Part shown: piece by piece, positions 41,077 to 49,153 of the stretch
Layout: each line of letters opens with the position of its first letter
How positions within the stretch are numbered: position 1 is the first letter of the stretch
Assembly: GCF_003386285.1 (NCBI RefSeq)
Contig: NZ_QPNC01000018.1
Coordinates: 124,001 to 188,000 of the forward strand
From: Nocardiopsis sp. FIRDI 009
GTDB taxonomy: Bacteria > Actinomycetota > Actinomycetes > Streptosporangiales > Streptosporangiaceae
Direction: 5' to 3'
DNA: 64,000 nt
Translations under genes and position numbers: made by a program
Notes under the pieces: generated by a model
Databases searched by the model: none
Seen by the model: the letters and a program-made list of their open reading frames with translations, nothing else
What the model was told of the DNA's origin: nothing

Positions 41077-41604
41077 TTAGGGGTAGTACGTGGTTCCGCT
41101 GGTGTAGCGCCCGTAGTCGCTGCCGCTGCTGGTGCCGTCGATGCCCAGGAACCAGCGGTAGGTGTCAGACTCCATGCCGCTCCATCTGAGTGTGCCACCA
41201 CCGCAACTGAACTCTTTGGTTCCCTGATCGCTCCAGCCGTACCAGGTCTTCTGCTCCAGCCGGATGTAGGGGGTGTCGTAGGAGTTGTTGCAGTTGCTGA
41301 TCGAGTTGACCTGGACCGTGTGCGTCCCGCTGTTGGGCGTGCTGTACTCACGCGAGAAGATGCCCATGTCAAACTCGGCCGTCCAGTCGAACTGGCCGGA
41401 CATGAGCATGGTCGAGGAGAAGGTGGAGCCGTCCTCGTAAGTCAATTCGTTGGTACTGCCGACCGTTGTCTCCCGAACGATGCGATCGGTCGGCTTCTGC
41501 GCAACCTCCTCAGCCAGGGCGGTCGTGGTCGGCAGCAGGCTGAAGGCGAAAGCGGTGGCTCCAAGTACGGCAGCCGTCCTGGGGATCAAGCGCATGAAAT
41601 TCAT
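41077..41604 (-). CDS. Small secreted protein of unknown function
   Basis: A 175-residue protein with a clear signal peptide (positive MNFMRLIPR, hydrophobic AAVLGATAFAFSLL, cleavage near TALA-EE). The mature part is polar, rich in Ser, Thr, Tyr and Gly, with two cysteines (ISNCNNS and FSCGGG) that could form one disulfide, and Trp/Tyr repeats such as TWYGWSDQG and TYRWFLGIDG. It is probably a beta-sandwich exoprotein. No family recognised. AAGGA precedes ATG 41604. It is transposon cargo, with an AT-rich 236-bp promoter region (41605-41840). Confidence 0.82.
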   Translation of the reverse strand: MNFMRLIPRTAAVLGATAFAFSLLPTTTALAEEVAQKPTDRIVRETTVGSTNELTYEDGSTFSSTMLMSGQFDWTAEFDMGIFSREYSTPNSGTHTVQVNSISNCNNSYDTPYIRLEQKTWYGWSDQGTKEFSCGGGTLRWSGMESDTYRWFLGIDGTSSGSDYGRYTSGTTYYP

Positions 41605-41840
41605 CCATCCTTCACTTTTGAGGTCATATCGACCAGCGAAGGTCCTTGCCCATGGAGACCTGACAAATCATCTGGGGCCAGATCCGGTCACAAAACAACC
41701 TGGCTCCCAGCTCACGCCTTTGATTGAAAGGCGGGCTGAAACAAAGGGACTTACGCCTCTTCCTGGCCTGGGAGATATCTGTTATATGACTCAGTTCTTC
41801 TGGAGGGGAGACGATAGAAATTTCAGGGGCGGTCGCTGCA

Positions 41841-42092
41841 TCATGCGGCCAGGTCCAGGCAGCGGCGCACGTGGTCGACCACCTCGTCGGGGACCTCATG
41901 GGCCCGGGGGAAACGCGCCATCTTCTGGTGGCACTTCAGCGCGAGCACCACCGCGAACAGCGCCTCGGGGGTGCTGGTCAGCTTGGTCGCCCACGTGATC
42001 TCGTCGGCGTTGGGGGTGAAGGACAGGTGCAGCATCCGCACTGAGGCCAGCTTCCTGAACTGCGGGTGGGCCGTGAGTTCGATCGAGGTCAC
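41841..42092 (-). pseudogene. tnpA: Truncated Tn3-family transposase (TnpA N-terminal domain, DUF4158)
   Basis: 83 codons from GTG 42092. They read TSIELTAHPQFRKL, then LSFTPNADEITWA, VVLALKCHQKMARFPRAHEV and PDEVVDHVRRCLDL, the opening of Tn3-family transposases (DUF4158). Full-length TnpA is about 1,000 residues, so the catalytic DDE region is entirely gone and a stop follows at 41841. It is oriented inward from the right end, as normal for Tn3 elements. Confidence 0.85.
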
Positions 42093-42223
42093 CGACAGCC
42101 CTCTCCGGATGGGGGGGTCAACGAACGCCGAACACGGTACGGCGGTCGGACACGGCGTTCTGGGCACTTCACCGAACCGCAACCGAACAGGCGCACAACG
42201 TCACATCTCAGCGAAGAGTGAGG

Positions 42224-42271
42224 CCGCCGACCAGCCCGTTGCCCCTTTCCGGCTTATCTTGTCCGCCCCCC
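42224..42271 (-). repeat. Right terminal inverted repeat of the Tn3-like element
   Basis: 48 bp ending in CCCCCC at 42271; reverse complement of the left end with a single mismatch. The target duplication TATCCA follows at 42272-42277. Confidence 0.92.
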
Positions 42272-42478
42272 TATCCAGTGGCGTTCGGAGTTATGGCGCA
42301 GCAGGACCTGGGCCACCGCGACGCAGACGAGTTCGGCGTCGGTGAGCAGCCGGTTCGGGCCGCGTTTGAGGGGTTGTTCGCGCGAAGGCAGGACGTGGTC
42401 GTCCAGGTGGACGTAGAGTGCGGTCAGAAGGGCGTCAAGGTCAGTCTTCACACACCGATCCTCGGCGCCCTTCGCCAT
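42272..42478 (-). pseudogene. IS982 transposase, N-terminal part
   Basis: 69 codons: start MAKGAEDRC at 42478 (an in-frame GTG eight codons later is possible), then DLDALLTALYVHLDDHVLPS and LTDAELVCVAVAQVLLRHNS, the N-terminal domain of IS982-family transposases. It runs into the transposon after SERHWI. Continuing at 39145 it would read RAAPTRIGHLFP in the same frame. Confidence 0.9.
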
Positions 42479-42517
42479 GGGCGCAGGAGTTCCAGGAAAC
42501 CCCCATCAACGATCTAG

Positions 42518-43173
42518 GGGTTGACCGCCGGGCCGCCATGTCGGGTGGCGGGCGGCCCGGCGGGTCCGCGCGTGGCGGTGGGCCGCCCTGGCCGGGGTGC
42601 GCCCGCCTGTCCGGGGCCGGGTGCCGGGCGGTGGGTTCCCCGCCCGGTGTCGGGGCGGGTCCGTGCTCGGCGGTGCGCCCTGGGAGGGGCTATCCGGTGT
42701 GTCCGAGGGTCCACCCACCAGCCGTCGCCGTGATCTGCGGTCACGCCTCGGCTTCGCGGACTCCGTCGGCCGGAGTGGCGTGGTCTCGGGGATCGACCCA
42801 CCCGTACAGCAACACCGTCTCCCCGGAACCTCCCTCTTCCCGGGACCTTCCTTTCGACGCGCCCCTGTGCACCGGGCGCGTGCGCACCGCGCCCAGCGGG
42901 TTCGTGTCGCCGGATCACGGTGGTCGGCCCGTCGCGGAAGCCTCCGGGCGGTTGTCCGCGGTGTCCCTCGTCCGGAACCGCTGCCGCTCGCCGTGCGCTT
43001 CGGTGGTAGCACGTTCCGGTCGGCCTCCACCCCCGCCCCCGAAGGGTGACGACCGTGTCCGACCCCGACGTCAGCGGGGCATGGTGCCGGGGCGCGGCGC
43101 CGCCCGGCCTCGGCCTTTTCCCGCTTCCCGGGGCAGGAGGCGACACGCGATCAAAAAAATTGCGCGAAACCAT
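42518..43173. other. 656 bp without a convincing gene
   Basis: Between the IS end and ohrR. Open frames exist on both strands, but their translations are Arg/Pro/Gly-rich and low in hydrophobic residues, as expected for non-coding high-GC DNA. No ribosome-binding site, family motif or repeat was seen. It may be decayed sequence left beside the IS. Confidence 0.6.
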
Positions 43174-43185
43174 GTTGTGCACAAC
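43174..43185. promoter_or_regulatory. Candidate OhrR operator
   Basis: GTTGTGCACAAC is a perfect 12-bp palindrome in an AT-rich patch, 60 bp before the ohrR start. OhrR proteins bind AT-rich palindromes of this kind to autoregulate and to control ohr. Confidence 0.6.
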
Positions 43186-43245
43186 TAATCTCTGTTACGG
43201 TGGTCCCGATCGATGGACGGTGCCGCGCACGCGAGGGGAGGAACC

Positions 43246-43734
43246 ATGTCCGACCCCGACGGGGGAGACGCCCTCGCGCTGGACAACCAGCTGTGCTTCT
43301 CCCTGTACGCGGCCTCCCGAGCCCTGACCGGGCTGTACCGGGAACTCCTGGACGACCTGGGACTCACCTACCCGCAGTACCTGGTCATGCTCGTGCTGTG
43401 GGAACGGGGGACGTTGACCGTCAAGGAGCTGAGCCGGGCACTGCACCTGGACTCGGGGACGCTCTCCCCCCTGCTGCGCCGGCTCCAGGCCGCCGGGCTC
43501 CTCACCAAGGAGCGCCGGGCCGACGACGAACGCGTCGTCGAGGTCACGGTGACCGAGGAGGGAGCACGACTGCGCGCACGGGCCCGGGACATCCCGGACC
43601 GCCTGCTGTGCGCCGTCGACCTACCCGAGGACCGGGTGCGCGAGGTGAAGGGGATCCTCGACCAGATCACCCGGTCGGTGGAGACCGCCACCGGCGGGCG
43701 GGCGTCCACCGGACCCCAAGCCCCGCGTGACTGA
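43246..43734 (+). CDS. ohrR: Organic hydroperoxide sensor OhrR (MarR family)
   Basis: A 162-residue MarR protein with the OhrR sensor region LALDNQLCFSLYAASRALTG; the Cys at about residue 18 is the peroxide-reactive cysteine of the family, with the partner tyrosines in LTYPQYLVML. Recognition helix VKELSRALHLDSGTLSPLLR and wing ERRADDERVVEVTVTE. GGGAGGAACC precedes ATG 43246. It lies 59 bp upstream of ohr in the same direction, and oxidation of the Cys should release repression. Confidence 0.93.
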   Translation: MSDPDGGDALALDNQLCFSLYAASRALTGLYRELLDDLGLTYPQYLVMLVLWERGTLTVKELSRALHLDSGTLSPLLRRLQAAGLLTKERRADDERVVEVTVTEEGARLRARARDIPDRLLCAVDLPEDRVREVKGILDQITRSVETATGGRASTGPQAPRD

Positions 43735-43793
43735 GCACCGCCACCGACATCCCGTCACCTTCCGACCCCGAGTCGGAGCAGAGAAAGGCAGTC

Positions 43794-44222
43794 ATGGCAG
43801 TCGACATCCTGTACACCGCCAACGCCACCGTCACCGGTGAGGGCCGCGCCGGAACCGGCAAGACCGACGACGGCCGCCTCAACGTCGACCTGTCCGTGCC
43901 CAAGGGCATGGGCGGCGACGACGGCCCCGGCACCAACCCCGAGCAGCTCTTCGCCGTCGGCTACGGCGCCTGCTTCCACGGCGCCCTGAAGAAGGTCGCC
44001 CGCGAGGCCAAGGCCAATGTCGACGGCTCCGTCATCGACTCCCAGGTCAGCCTGGGCAAGGCCGAGGACGGCTTCGCCCTCGTCGTCGACCTGACCGTCA
44101 CCATCCCCGGCGCCGACCAGGCCGCCGCCGAGAAGCTCGTCGAGGCCGCCCACCAGGTGTGCCCGTACTCCCGCGCCACGCGCGGCAACATCGACGTCAA
44201 CCTCACCGTCAAGACGGCCTGA
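43794..44222 (+). CDS. ohr: Organic hydroperoxide resistance protein Ohr
   Basis: A 142-residue OsmC/Ohr-fold thiol peroxidase that reduces organic hydroperoxides. The two catalytic cysteines are in FAVGYGACFHGALKKVA (peroxidatic) and AHQVCPYSRATRGNID (resolving); Arg and Glu are in the usual places (PEQLFAVGYGACF). Length is standard. AAAGG precedes ATG 43794. It is regulated by the adjacent OhrR. Confidence 0.96.
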   Translation: MAVDILYTANATVTGEGRAGTGKTDDGRLNVDLSVPKGMGGDDGPGTNPEQLFAVGYGACFHGALKKVAREAKANVDGSVIDSQVSLGKAEDGFALVVDLTVTIPGADQAAAEKLVEAAHQVCPYSRATRGNIDVNLTVKTA

Positions 44223-44264
44223 GACGCGTCCCTCCCGGAGCGCTGACTCCGGGGCGCCCACGGG

Positions 44265-44298
44265 GCGGGGGCGGGGGATGCACGTCCCCCGCCCCCGC
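44265..44298. terminator. Strong bidirectional terminator
   Basis: Perfect 14-bp arms GCGGGGGCGGGGGA (44265-44278) and TCCCCCGCCCCCGC (44285-44298) around a 6-nt loop, between the converging ohr gene and the CNNM gene. Confidence 0.88.
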
Positions 44299-44316
44299 GT
44301 TCGTGTGTTCCCGCGC

Positions 44317-45324
44317 CTAGGCCACGGGCTCCAGCAGCAACAGCCGGTCCAGGATGTCCTGGAGGGTGACCAGGCCGATGACACCCTCCTCCTCGACCAG
44401 CGACAGGTGGCTGCGGCTGTCCCGCATGATGCTCATCGCCGCGTACATCGGCGTGCTCGCGTGCAGCAGGAGCACCGGACGCATCAGGTCGGCCGCGGTC
44501 GTCCCGGGCGGGCAGGTCAGGGCCTCGCGCACGTGCAGCACACCCACCGGCTCACCCCGGTCCATCACCACCAGACGCAGGTGCGTGGAGGAACGGGAGA
44601 CCCGCTTGATCTCCTCCAGGTCCGCCTCCGGAGCCACCCACGCGATCTCCTCGCTCGGGGTGACGATCTCGCTGAGCGGACGGGAGTTGACCTCCAAGGC
44701 GGTGGCCAGCTGGTCACGGCGCTCGGTGTCCAGCGCTCCGGCCTTGGCCGAGTGCTCCACCAACTCCCGCACATCGTCGGGGTTGTGCCCCGACGTCATC
44801 TCGTCCACCGCCTCGACACCGACCCGGTGCAGGCACCAGTTGGCGAGCCCGTTCACCCCGACCAGGAGCGGACGGGTGAACCACATGAACGCCCGCATCG
44901 GCACCGACAACAGCCTCGCCGACTTCTCCGGGTGCGAGATCGCCCAGGACTTGGGCGCCATCTCACCCACCACCAAGTGCAGGAAGGTCACGATGACCAG
45001 GGCCAGCACGAAGGAGAGCGTCGAGGACACCGCGTGCGGCAGGCCGTGGAACAGCGGCTCCAACAGGTGGTGGACGGCGGGCTTGGAGATCGCGCCCAGC
45101 GCCAGTGTGCACAGGGTGATCCCCAACTGGGACCCGGCCAGCAGCAGCGACAGGTCACGCGCGTTGCGCAGCGCCGCGCGCGCGGCCAGACTGTGGTCGG
45201 CGTCGGCCTCCAGGCGGTAGCGGCGCGCCGCCACCAAGGCGAACTCGATCGCCACGAAGAAGGCGCTCAGCGCGATGATGAACACGGTCAGGGTCAACGC
45301 GACCCACGGGTTCATGTCACTCAT
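44317..45324 (-). CDS. CNNM/HlyC-CorC family membrane protein (second of pair)
   Basis: A 335-residue protein with an N-terminal CNNM membrane domain of about four helices (ALTLTVFIIALSAFFVAIEF, LLLAGSQLGITLCTLALGAI, VVGEMAPKSWAISHPEKSA) and a cytoplasmic CBS pair (EIVTPSEEIAWVAPEADLEE, GVIGLVTLQDILDRLL). There is no CorC-HlyC C-terminal domain. Members move or sense Mg2+/Co2+. ATG 45324 overlaps the stop of its longer paralogue (ATGA), so the two are co-translated. Confidence 0.9.
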   Translation of the reverse strand: MSDMNPWVALTLTVFIIALSAFFVAIEFALVAARRYRLEADADHSLAARAALRNARDLSLLLAGSQLGITLCTLALGAISKPAVHHLLEPLFHGLPHAVSSTLSFVLALVIVTFLHLVVGEMAPKSWAISHPEKSARLLSVPMRAFMWFTRPLLVGVNGLANWCLHRVGVEAVDEMTSGHNPDDVRELVEHSAKAGALDTERRDQLATALEVNSRPLSEIVTPSEEIAWVAPEADLEEIKRVSRSSTHLRLVVMDRGEPVGVLHVREALTCPPGTTAADLMRPVLLLHASTPMYAAMSIMRDSRSHLSLVEEEGVIGLVTLQDILDRLLLLEPVA

Positions 45325-46700
45325 GCCCGCACCTCCCGGGACCCCTCACCGGCCAGCTCCCGCAGCCGCAGCTCCACGGTGTGCGGAACGTGCCGCTGCA
45401 CCGAGTTCACGATCATCGTCAGCGCCATGTCCGGGTCGCCCTCGTGGGCGCTCGCCGGACGCGGCAGGACGAGTTCGACCCGGTCGCCGACCTCGGGCAG
45501 CCGGTGCAGCTCGTGGATGACCAGACCGCCCACGGTCTCGTAGTCGCCCCCGGGCAGGTCGTGGCCGAGCAGGCGCTCGGCCTCGTCCACGTGCAGGGCG
45601 CCGGGCACCATGTAGCCGCCCTCGCCCTCCAGGTGCGCCGGAGCCTCCTCGTCGGGGGAGTGCTCGTCGGCGATCTCCCCGACCAGCTCCTCGGCCAGGT
45701 CCTCGGTGGTGATGACCCCGGCCAGGCCGCCGTACTCGTCCACCACGCAGGCGAACTCGTCGTTGGCCTCACGCAGTTGGCGCAGCACCCCGGGCAGCGC
45801 CAGCGACACCGGCACCAGGACCGTGGGCCGGGCCACCTCGGAGACCTTGATGTCGTCCAGGTCGCGTTCGCCCAGGGCCAGCACGTCACGCAGGCAGATC
45901 ACACCCACGATGTCGTCCACGCCGTCACCCAGGACCGGGAAACGCGAGTGGTCGGAGGCCATCAACTCCACGACCCGGCTCACCGGGTCGCCCTCCTCCA
46001 CGGTCGCCACCTCGGGCCGCGGGATCATCGCGTGCCCGGCCGTGCGCTCGTGGAAGTCCAGGGTGCGGTCCAACAGGGTGGACAGCTCCGCGGGAAGGTC
46101 GCCGGACTCACGCGACTCGGCGATGATGCTCTCCAGGTCGCGCGGTGTCGCCGCGTGCTGGACGTCCTCGACCGGGGTGATCCGCACCGTCTTGAGCAAC
46201 AGGATCGCGGCCTGGTCGAACAGCCAGATCACGGGGCCGAACACACGCAGGTAGACGAGGGTGGACAGGGCCAGCCAGCGGGCGACCGGTTCCGGCCTGG
46301 CGATCGCCAGGTTCTTGGGGAACAACTCGCCGAACACCATCTGCACCACCGTGGAGAACAGCAGTGTGAAAACGGTGCCGACGGCCACACCGGTGGCCAG
46401 GGGGACACCGGTCACCCCCAGCAGCTCACCGATTCCCCGCCCGATCATCGGTTCGGCCACGTAGCCGACCAGCAGACCGGTCACGGTGATGCCCAACTGG
46501 GCGCCGGAGAGCATGAACGAGGTGCGGTCGGTGACCTTCTTGACGCGACGGGCGACGGGGTCCCCCGACGCGGCCCGGGACCGCACACGGGAGCGGTCCA
46601 CGGCCATGAAGCCGAATTCCTGGGCGACGAAGTAGCCGTTCGCGGCGATGATCACGAGGATCACCAGGATGCCGGCGGCGATGGTGAGGACGGTGCTCAT
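45321..46700 (-). CDS. CNNM/HlyC-CorC family membrane protein (first of pair)
   Basis: A 459-residue protein with all three parts: CNNM domain (VIIAANGYFVAQEFGFMAVD, FMLSGAQLGITVTGLLVGYV, VFGELFPKNLAIARPEPVAR), a CBS pair (AMIPRPEVATVEEGDPVSRV, VCLRDVLALGERDLD) and the CorC_HlyC domain (VVDEYGGLAGVITTEDLAEE, near residue 340). It is probably a Mg2+ transporter or efflux regulator. It is the first gene of a two-gene operon; its 226-bp leader contains nested hairpins. Confidence 0.92.
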   Translation of the reverse strand: MSTVLTIAAGILVILVIIAANGYFVAQEFGFMAVDRSRVRSRAASGDPVARRVKKVTDRTSFMLSGAQLGITVTGLLVGYVAEPMIGRGIGELLGVTGVPLATGVAVGTVFTLLFSTVVQMVFGELFPKNLAIARPEPVARWLALSTLVYLRVFGPVIWLFDQAAILLLKTVRITPVEDVQHAATPRDLESIIAESRESGDLPAELSTLLDRTLDFHERTAGHAMIPRPEVATVEEGDPVSRVVELMASDHSRFPVLGDGVDDIVGVICLRDVLALGERDLDDIKVSEVARPTVLVPVSLALPGVLRQLREANDEFACVVDEYGGLAGVITTEDLAEELVGEIADEHSPDEEAPAHLEGEGGYMVPGALHVDEAERLLGHDLPGGDYETVGGLVIHELHRLPEVGDRVELVLPRPASAHEGDPDMALTMIVNSVQRHVPHTVELRLRELAGEGSREVRA

Positions 46701-46784
46701 CGGGCACGCACCGCCTGGGTCCGCCGCTCGGCGGAGTTCCTACGAAGGTACGTGCCCCTCGGAGAAGGAGGCTCGTCGGAGTCT

Positions 46785-46881
46785 GAGTCACAGCATCCAC
46801 GGGGGATGCTGCTGGTACTTCGGGACGGGTCCACTGTTCCTCTCTCTGCGCCTCGGCGCTCGGTTGTGATTGAAGTGACTC
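46785..46881 (-). promoter_or_regulatory. Structured leader of the CNNM operon (candidate)
   Basis: In the leader, GAGTCAC (46785-46791) pairs with GTGACTC (46875-46881) at long range. Next to the first arm CAGCATCC (46791-46798) pairs with GGATGCTG (46804-46811). It could be a regulatory RNA or simply the promoter region. I do not recognise a known riboswitch. Confidence 0.35.
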
Positions 46882-46926
46882 TGGTGAAGTAGAAGACGAT
46901 TCGTACCGGTTCGGAAGTTCCCCCGG

Positions 46927-47487
46927 TCAGTTCCCGACCGGAGCGTCGGCCTCGCCGCCGAGGGCCGCCCACTCGCGGCGGCGCGCCTCGGACAGGGCGA
47001 TCGCGGTCGCCACGGCGACGTTGAGCGATCCGACCCGGCCGATCTGCGGGATGTAGGTCACCGCGTCCGCCCCCGACAGCAGCGCCGGGGAGCACCCGTG
47101 GTCCTCGGCGCCCACGGCCAGGCACACGTCCGGCTCCAGCGGGGCGGCGTGCAGGGGAACGGCTCCACCGGCCAGCTCGACGGCGACCACCGGGTAACCG
47201 TCACCGCGGGCCGCGGACAGGGCCTCACCGGTGGTCGCGAACCGGGTGTGCGGCACCTTGGCCGCCGTGCCCAGGGCGGTCTTGCCGACCTTGGGGTCGT
47301 CGGGGTCCGCGCTGTTGCCCGTGAGCCACAGCTGGTCCACACCGAAGGTCGCGCATGTGCGCAGGATCGACCCCAGGTTGAAGGGCTGGGTGACGGATTC
47401 GACGAGGAGGGCGAGCCGCCCCTCGGTGCGCCTGCGCCACTGGCGGTTCAGGCGTTTGACGTCCGTGGGACGCAACTGCGTGCTCAA
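46927..47487 (-). CDS. TrmH/SpoU-family RNA 2'-O-methyltransferase
   Basis: About 186 residues of a SPOUT methyltransferase using S-adenosylmethionine. It shows motif 1 LLVESVTQPFNLGSILRTCA (N and R conserved), motif 2 VCLAVGAEDHGCSPALLSGA (usual GxExxG) and motif 3 YIPQIGRVGSLNVAVATAIA (usual IPMxGxxxSLNVsvA). The target is probably tRNA or rRNA. The start is taken at TTG 47487 (GAGGAA upstream); the frame is open to 47595 with less convincing sequence. Confidence 0.88.
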   Translation of the reverse strand: MSTQLRPTDVKRLNRQWRRRTEGRLALLVESVTQPFNLGSILRTCATFGVDQLWLTGNSADPDDPKVGKTALGTAAKVPHTRFATTGEALSAARGDGYPVVAVELAGGAVPLHAAPLEPDVCLAVGAEDHGCSPALLSGADAVTYIPQIGRVGSLNVAVATAIALSEARRREWAALGGEADAPVGN

Positions 47488-47622
47488 CTGCGGTGTGTTC
47501 CTCAGCGGGTCTGTTCCGGGACGGTCCCGGTGGTCTGGTGCTCGCAACAGGTTACCGGTCAGCCGGGGAGACCGCACTCCCAGCCCGGGACACAACAGGC
47601 AAAAACGGGGTTCGGCTTCCGT

Positions 47623-48285
47623 TCAGGCGGTCCGGGACCTTCGGACGGCCAGGACACGGAACCCGGCGCGCGAGGCCACGCGTTCGGCGGGCAGCCCCTG
47701 GGCGTCCAACCAGCGCTGGAGCGAATCCGCGCCCAGGTGCCTCTGCACGACCAGATGGGCGACGCCCTCGGGTGTCAACCGCCCCAGCCACGTCCGCAGC
47801 ATCGCGTGCAGCACGCCCTTGCCCACTCGGATCGGCGGGTTGGACCACACCGCGTCGAACGGCCCGAGCAGGTCCTCGGCGGTGGCCGCCTCCTCCGGAG
47901 ACTCCCGCCCCTGGTCCGGGGCCAGCCCGGCCTCGGCAGAGACCACCGCGAAGCGCGCGTGGGCCAGGCCGTGCTCGGCGGCGTTGCGCCGCGCCAGACC
48001 CACCGCGCGCGCGTTGACGTCCACCCCCAGGACCCGCGCCCCGGGGGCGCGTGAGGCCATCGTCAGGGCGATCGGCCCGTACCCGCACCCCAGGTCGAGC
48101 AGGCGGCCCTCGGGAGGCGGCGCGGGCACCGTCTCCAACAGCACGCGTGTGCCCAGGTCGACCCTGTCCGGGGAGAACACCCCCCGGTCGGTGCGCAGCC
48201 GCAGGTGCAGGTCGGGCAGGACCAGATCGGCCGTCGAGGGGCGGCTGGCGGCGTCGGGATCGGAGTCGAAGTAGTGCTGGGCCAC
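47623..48285 (-). CDS. Class I SAM methyltransferase, RsmC-like
   Basis: A 220-residue Rossmann methyltransferase. Motif I LLDLGCGYGPIALTMASRAP near residue 62, acidic motif LGVDVNARAV near 88, and catalytic motif IV DAVWSNPPIRVGKG near 145. NPPxxxGK is the signature of guanine-N2 rRNA methyltransferases such as RsmC (16S G1207); this short single-domain form is normal in Gram-positives. The end GFRVLAVRRS also fits. Confidence 0.9.
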   Translation of the reverse strand: MAQHYFDSDPDAASRPSTADLVLPDLHLRLRTDRGVFSPDRVDLGTRVLLETVPAPPPEGRLLDLGCGYGPIALTMASRAPGARVLGVDVNARAVGLARRNAAEHGLAHARFAVVSAEAGLAPDQGRESPEEAATAEDLLGPFDAVWSNPPIRVGKGVLHAMLRTWLGRLTPEGVAHLVVQRHLGADSLQRWLDAQGLPAERVASRAGFRVLAVRRSRTA

Positions 48286-48425
48286 GCCGTGACGCTACCA
48301 GGGCCGGAGCACCCCCGCGCCCCGGGCAAAAACCTCCTTCGCCACCGGAAACGAAATCGTCAAGCCTCCGGACCTGGCGTCGCTCAGTGCAGAAGATGGA
48401 GGTAGCCGAGGTTTGTGGGGGAAGC

Positions 48426-48932
48426 ATGCGAGCACAGGTAGGTGACCGACTCGTGGTCGAGAGCCCGCGCGCCGACACCCATCGCCGGACCGGGGTCGTG
48501 ACCGAGGTGCGGGGAGCCAAGGGCGAACCGCCCTACCAGGTGCACTGGCTCGACACCGAAGAGGGTCACGACACCCTCGTGTATCCGGGACCGGACGCGC
48601 ACATCGAGCACACGCCCGACGTCACGGGCACGCAGGCGGAGGGGGCGAGCACCATGCAGACGACCAAGCGCTGGGACGTCGACGTCGTTGTGTCCGAGGA
48701 AGCCGAGGGTGACACCGCGCGCACGTGGGCCGAGGTCGGCCTGGTGGCCGACGACGGAACGGCGCTGAGGGGACACGGTATGGCCCGCAAGCACCCGGCG
48801 GACATGGACGTACCCGAGATCGGGGAGGAGCTCGCCGTATCGCGCGCGCTGTCCGACCTCTCCCGCCAGCTCCGCCAGGTGGCCGCGGAGGACATCAACG
48901 AGAACACCGGCACACCGTGGCGGCCCAGCTGA
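48426..48932 (+). CDS. DUF1918-DUF1876 fusion protein
   Basis: 168 residues. Residues 1-60 are DUF1918 (MRAQVGDRLVVESPRADTHR, GVVTEVRGAKGEPPYQVHWL, VYPGPDAHIEH). Residues 76-160 are DUF1876, a dsRBD-like actinobacterial domain (KRWDVDVVVSEEAEGDTART, GHGMARKHPADMDVPEIGEE, LAVSRALSDLSRQL). Both are uncharacterised. The chain is continuous in one frame; an internal ATG (MQTTKRW) could also start DUF1876 alone. GGGGGAAGC precedes ATG 48426. Strong terminator follows. Confidence 0.88.
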   Translation: MRAQVGDRLVVESPRADTHRRTGVVTEVRGAKGEPPYQVHWLDTEEGHDTLVYPGPDAHIEHTPDVTGTQAEGASTMQTTKRWDVDVVVSEEAEGDTARTWAEVGLVADDGTALRGHGMARKHPADMDVPEIGEELAVSRALSDLSRQLRQVAAEDINENTGTPWRPS

Positions 48933-48954
48933 GCCGACCGCCAGGACACGGTCG

Positions 48955-48981
48955 AGGCCCCCGGCGGCGCGCCGGGGGCCT
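48955..48981 (+). terminator. Hairpin terminator after DUF1918-DUF1876
   Basis: 11-bp arms AGGCCCCCGGC (48955-48965) and GCCGGGGGCCT (48971-48981), 5-nt loop, then TTCGTCTG. It lies 22 bp beyond the stop. Confidence 0.85.
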
Positions 48982-49153
48982 TCGTCTGCCTCCGGTCTCA
49001 CCCGACCGGACCGAAACACGAGACGTCCATGTCCGGAACCAGTGCACGTCACCGGCCCGACCGGAAGTGGCCACCCTCACCACGGGTGGCCCGCACGGGT
49101 TGGTCACCCGCATCGGGCAGACTCGGAACCGTTCACCGATCCAAGGAGGCCCG

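Larger units (their letters stand above)
39146..42277. mobile_element. Defective Tn3-like transposon with target duplications
   Basis: A 3,120-bp element (39152-42271) bounded by 48-bp inverted repeats and flanked by a direct repeat TATCCA (39146-39151 and 42272-42277). A 5-bp duplication, usual for Tn3, with one chance match fits. It carries a serine resolvase with a nearby res-like region, a VanZ-like gene, a secreted protein gene, and only the first 83 codons of tnpA, so it cannot move by itself. Excision with one TATCCA restores the IS982 transposase frame, which shows how it inserted. Confidence 0.88.
38392..42517 (-). mobile_element. IS982-type insertion sequence, split by a Tn3-like transposon
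   Basis: The ends are a perfect 20-bp inverted repeat, CTAGATCGTTGATGGGGGTT at 38392-38411 and its complement at 42498-42517. CTAG may instead be a 4-bp palindromic target duplication. Subtracting the 3,126 bp of inserted transposon plus one duplicated target leaves 1,000 bp, the normal size of IS982-family elements. The single transposase gene runs leftward and is in two pieces (N-part 42272-42478, C-part 38426-39145). It is inserted at the stop codon of the aldehyde dehydrogenase. Confidence 0.9.

Noticed and set aside
42514-43182. Possible 222-residue gene beside the IS
   Set aside because: No ribosome-binding site, no hydrophobic core pattern, Arg/Pro/Gly-rich; several frames are equally open.
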